This document shows, one piece after another, positions 60,837 through 64,000 of a stretch of 64,000 nt of DNA (the stretch's first letter is position 1; the number at the start of each line of letters is the position of its first letter). Below the pieces are notes generated by a model. That model was not told the origin of the DNA, did not search any database, and saw only the letters and a program-made list of their open reading frames with translations. The DNA lies in NCBI RefSeq assembly GCF_907164915.1, contig NC_061867.1, positions 43,620,242 to 43,684,241 of the forward strand. The letters are read 5' to 3'. This DNA is from Impatiens glandulifera (taxonomy: Eukaryota > Streptophyta > Magnoliopsida > Ericales > Balsaminaceae). The position numbers were made by a program, and so were the translations under genes.

Positions 60837-63800
60837 ATGGAGTCCACTATAATACCCGAGTTTGCTGGGAGGGTATCCTTGAAAACCAATATGGGAAATA
60901 TTGCGGCCAAGTTTGCGAAGATGAATCTAACTGAAAGGGTAGAGGAAACCCAATTCAGATTCTTATTCAAAGGGAACCCGTTACTGCGTTTCTCAGGAAC
61001 GATTATACACCACATGCTCCTCAGGAAGTCCAACTCAAATTCTATGGAGATGAAGTTCCTTGTGAATGGAGAAGAGTTGTGCTTCGGGATGAGGGAGTTT
61101 GCATTGGTTACAGGTCTCAATTTTGGGAGATTCCCTGCGGAGCAAACAATTTTCAACTAGGTTGAAGAATCTCCAACTTTGGTTCTTAAATATTTTAAAC
61201 GTATTACACTTATTAGAATAGCAGACCTTCATTCAAAATTCCTGTCCTGCTCTGATAGGGAAGATGCATGGAAATTGGGGTTGGTATACCTTGTTTCCCA
61301 TTATCTCTTTGCCCTTGACCCGAAGAGGATAATAAATATGAAACTCTTCAGCATGGTCGATGACATCGACACCTTCCTCAATTTTCCATGGGGAAAGGTG
61401 GCCTTTAGAGCAACCATGAAGGGTTTGACCAAAGACCTTGATCGCTACAGGAAGCTATATCTGCAGAAGAAGAATGCCGCCTCGGGGAAGAAGAACAAAG
61501 ACAAAGACAAAGATGTCGATGTTTCTTATACCGTATATGGGTTCGCACTAGCCTTACAAGTGTGGACTTATGAGGTGATCCAAACGTTTGTCCCCAATCT
61601 TGCAATTAAAACGACGCTTCAAACGGAAGAGCCTGTCTGCCCAAGGATAATACAGTACAAATCAAAGAGGAAGAGAACTGCCTCTGATCTTCACACTGCC
61701 CTACAAGGCAAGATTGTTAAGAAAATGGAATTGTCTGAAGAAGAGAAGATCTTATATGCTGGGGATGACTTTGATGATATGGGAGGTAATGTTTATGATG
61801 TCTTTTTTGATCTTGACTGCAGAAAGATGAAATTTGGAGATATTAATGATGGAGTTCCTCATAAAAAAACTGTCATGAGGAAGAAAAGACAAATTACTCC
61901 AGCCAAAGTCAAACCTTCCACGAGAAGAACAACCCGCAACCCTACCCCTAGCACCAGCACCAGCACCAGCAGCTCTTATTCTGTCGAGAGCGCCACGAGT
62001 AGAAAAGACGAAGACGAAGACGAAGAATCCTCTCCCCCAACTCCAACAGCAACAACTCCCCAGGATAGATGTAGATTGGATGAACTTTCGAAGGAGCTAA
62101 ATGAATTCAAAACTGAAATGAGAAACGAAATAACTCTAATCAAAACTGAAATGAGAAATGAAATAATTATCATTAAACGGATGTTTAACCAACTACAACA
62201 AGACTTTGGCATATTATCAGCCACACAAGGGGAGAAAAAGAAGGAGAATGATGAAGAAAAGGACGAGGAAGATTTTGAGGTGAACACTGAGGTATGAGCT
62301 TGAATGATGATAAATTTCGTGTATTTGACATTTCTTGCATTTGGTCTAATTAAAGGATTTATTCTTTTTTGTAGGATGGGAAGGGAGACAATGTTGTGCT
62401 GATTTTGGAGAAAGACAATGTTGGGCTTGTGGAGGAGAATGAAGTTGAGGTATGCATTTCTTGCATTTGGTGCATTTCTTGCATTTGGTGCATTTCTTGC
62501 ATTTGGTGCATTTCTTGCATTTGGACTAATTGAAGGCTTTTCTGTTTTTTGTAGGATGGACAGGAGGAAGAAATTGTTGGGCTCTTGGAGAAAGACAATG
62601 TTGGGCTTGGGGAGGAGAATGAAGTTGAGGTATGTATTTCTTGCATTTCTTGCATTTCTTGCATTTCTTGCATTTGGTGCATTTCTTGCATTTGGTGCAT
62701 TTCTTGCATTTGGTGCATTTCTTGCATTTGGACTAATTAAATACTTTTCTGTTTTTTGTAGGATGGACAGGAGGAAGAAATTGTTGGGCTCTTGGAGAAA
62801 AACAAAGTTGGGCTTGGGGAGGACAATGAAAATGAAGATCATGATTTGTTGAACGAAAAAATATCGAGGTATGCATTTCTTGCATTTGGTGCATTTCTTG
62901 CATTTGGTGCATTTCTTGCATTTGGTGCATTTCTTGCATTTGGTGCATTTCTTGCATTTGGACTAATTGAAGGCTTTTCCGTTTTTTGTAGGATGGGCCG
63001 TTGTTGGAGATGGACAATCTTGGGCCTGTGGAGGAGAAGACAGATGAAGATGGTAAATTGAATATCGAGGTATGCATTTCTTGCATTTGGTGCATTTCTT
63101 GCATTTGGTGCATTTCTCGCACTTTGCATATTTCTTGCATTTGGACTAATTGAAGGCTTTTTTGTTTTTTGTAGGATGGGCCGTTGTTGGAGATGGACAA
63201 TGTTGGGACTTTGGAGGAGAAGACAGATGAAGATGGTGAATTGAATATCGAGGTATGCATTTCTTGCATTTGGTGCATTTCTCGCACTTTGCATATTTCT
63301 TGCATTTGGACTAATTGAAGGCTTTTCTGTTTTTTGTAGGATGGGACGTTGTTGGAGATGGACAATTTTGGGACTTTGGAGGAGAAGACAGATGAAGATG
63401 GTGAATTGAATATCGAGGATGGGCTTTTGTTGGAGATAGACCCTGGGAATGTTGAGGAAGCTGTGGAGGAGCAGGTGGAGAAGCAGGTGGATGAGCAGGT
63501 GGAAGAGAAGGTGGAAGAGAAGGTGGAGGATAATGAAGATGAGGTATGCATTTCTTGCATTTGGTGCATTTCTTGCAGTTTGCCTATTTCTTGCATTTGG
63601 ACTAATTGAAGACTTTTCTGTTTTTTGTAGGATGGGCTTTTGTTGGAGAAAGACCCTGGGAATGTTGAGGAGGCTGATGGGAAATCCGATGCTGGGAATG
63701 TTGAAGAAGTTGTGGAGGAGAAGGTGGAAGAGAAGGTGGAGGATAATGAAGATGAGGTGGACGATGATTTCGTTGTGCAGAGGGGTAGGAAGGGGGTGCA

Positions 63801-64000
63801 AAGGGGTAGGAAGGGGGTGCAGAGGGGTAGTAAGGTGGTGCATAGGGATAGGAAGGTGGTGCAGAAGAAGGTGGACGATCATTTCGTTGTGCAGAAGAAG
63901 GTAGAGAAGAAGGAGGACAAGCAGATAGATGAGGATGTGGAGGTACTGGAAGATGCATCCCACGTCCTATTTAAGAGAAAGAGGACGGCGTCGAAAGCTG
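60837..64000 (+). CDS. DUF1985 protein gene with amplified acidic exons (disrupted, incomplete at window end)
   Basis: Exons: 60837-62296, 62375-62449, 62555-62629, 62762-62868, 62992-63069, 63175-63252, 63340-63543, 63631 to beyond 64000. The first exon encodes a DUF1985 domain: FLVNGEELCFGMREFALVTG (about residues 75-95), then EDAWKLGLVYLVSHYLFALD and FPWGKVAF. A Lys-rich stretch, a Thr/Ser linker and a short coiled coil (KTEMRNEI repeated) follow. The later exons encode repeated acidic segments (DGPLLEMDN, EEKTDEDGELNIE) and then VVQRGRKGVQ repeats. DUF1985 proteins commonly end in an Ulp1-type cysteine protease and are often carried by MULE transposons; any protease would lie past the window. 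Two lesions: an in-frame TAG at 61158-61160, and a one-base loss in the A run of exon 62762-62868. It is either a decaying transposon gene or a gene with sequencing errors. Confidence 0.7.
62450..63630 (+). repeat. Minisatellite introns of the exon array
   Basis: Six introns each begin GTATGCATTTCTTGCATTT (or GTATGTATTTC), contain variable numbers of TTTCTTGCATTTGGTGCA units, and end GACTAATTGAAGGC...TTTTTTGTAG. The repeat number differs between introns while both splice sites are kept. Long frames on the other strand (MQEMHQ repeats) are shadows of this repeat. Confidence 0.9.

Noticed and set aside
62450..63630. CRISPR-like array of regular repeats
   Set aside because: The repeats are short, overlapping minisatellite units between spliced exons in a plant nuclear context. 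There are no unique spacers of constant length.
61976..63963. Long minus-strand frames with NARNAPNARNA and MQEMHQ repeats
   Set aside because: They are the complement of the intronic minisatellite and acidic exons of the plus-strand gene. Splice signals and exon phase support the plus strand.

Overview
This is plant nuclear DNA. It is very AT-rich and sparse in genes, with GT-AG introns, a conserved plant Golgi gene and many plant-type transposable elements (Ty1/copia, Ogre/Tat gypsy LTR, TRIMs, tRNA-derived SINEs, Tourist- and Mutator-type MITEs, a LINE fragment). It also holds an insertion of organellar DNA. The protein style suggests a eudicot; I cannot name the species.

Layout: (a) 1-19451 holds one intact host gene, a 19-exon CASP homologue (Golgi coiled-coil protein with a C-terminal membrane anchor, 683 residues by my exon join). 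Its long introns carry a TRIM-like LTR element, several SINEs, MITEs and an (AT)n tract. (b) 19.9-48.3 kb is a threefold tandem duplication, each unit carrying one tiny intron-less gene for a secreted cysteine-rich peptide (21804, 33378, 45871). The ancestral unit was about 4 kb. Independent insertions have pushed the copies 11.6 and 12.5 kb apart: a 6-kb repeat cluster, a copia fragment, a complete dead copia element with 203-bp LTRs, and an Ogre-type LTR that itself contains about 1.8 kb of organelle-derived DNA with pieces of ycf2 and ycf3. (c) 48.9-59.6 kb is essentially all repeats: a 2.3-kb foldback element filled with a CACGTTTTT-type minisatellite, a head-to-head TRIM pair, a LINE ORF1 relic, a third inverted repeat and a GAGCTCG-rich MITE. 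(d) 59.8-64.0 kb begins a DUF1985 protein gene of the kind associated with Ulp1-protease genes and MULE transposons. Its 3' half is a tandem array of small in-phase exons separated by minisatellite introns. It carries one in-frame stop and one 1-base frameshift, and runs off the window end.

The genes do not form a pathway. CASP is a housekeeping Golgi gene, the peptide trio is a young lineage-type family under divergence, and the DUF1985 gene is probably transposon-derived. The strongest candidates for something undescribed are the peptide trio (two cysteines differ together between copies), the amplified exon-intron module, and the minisatellite foldback element. All homology calls are from reading the sequence; no database search was run.
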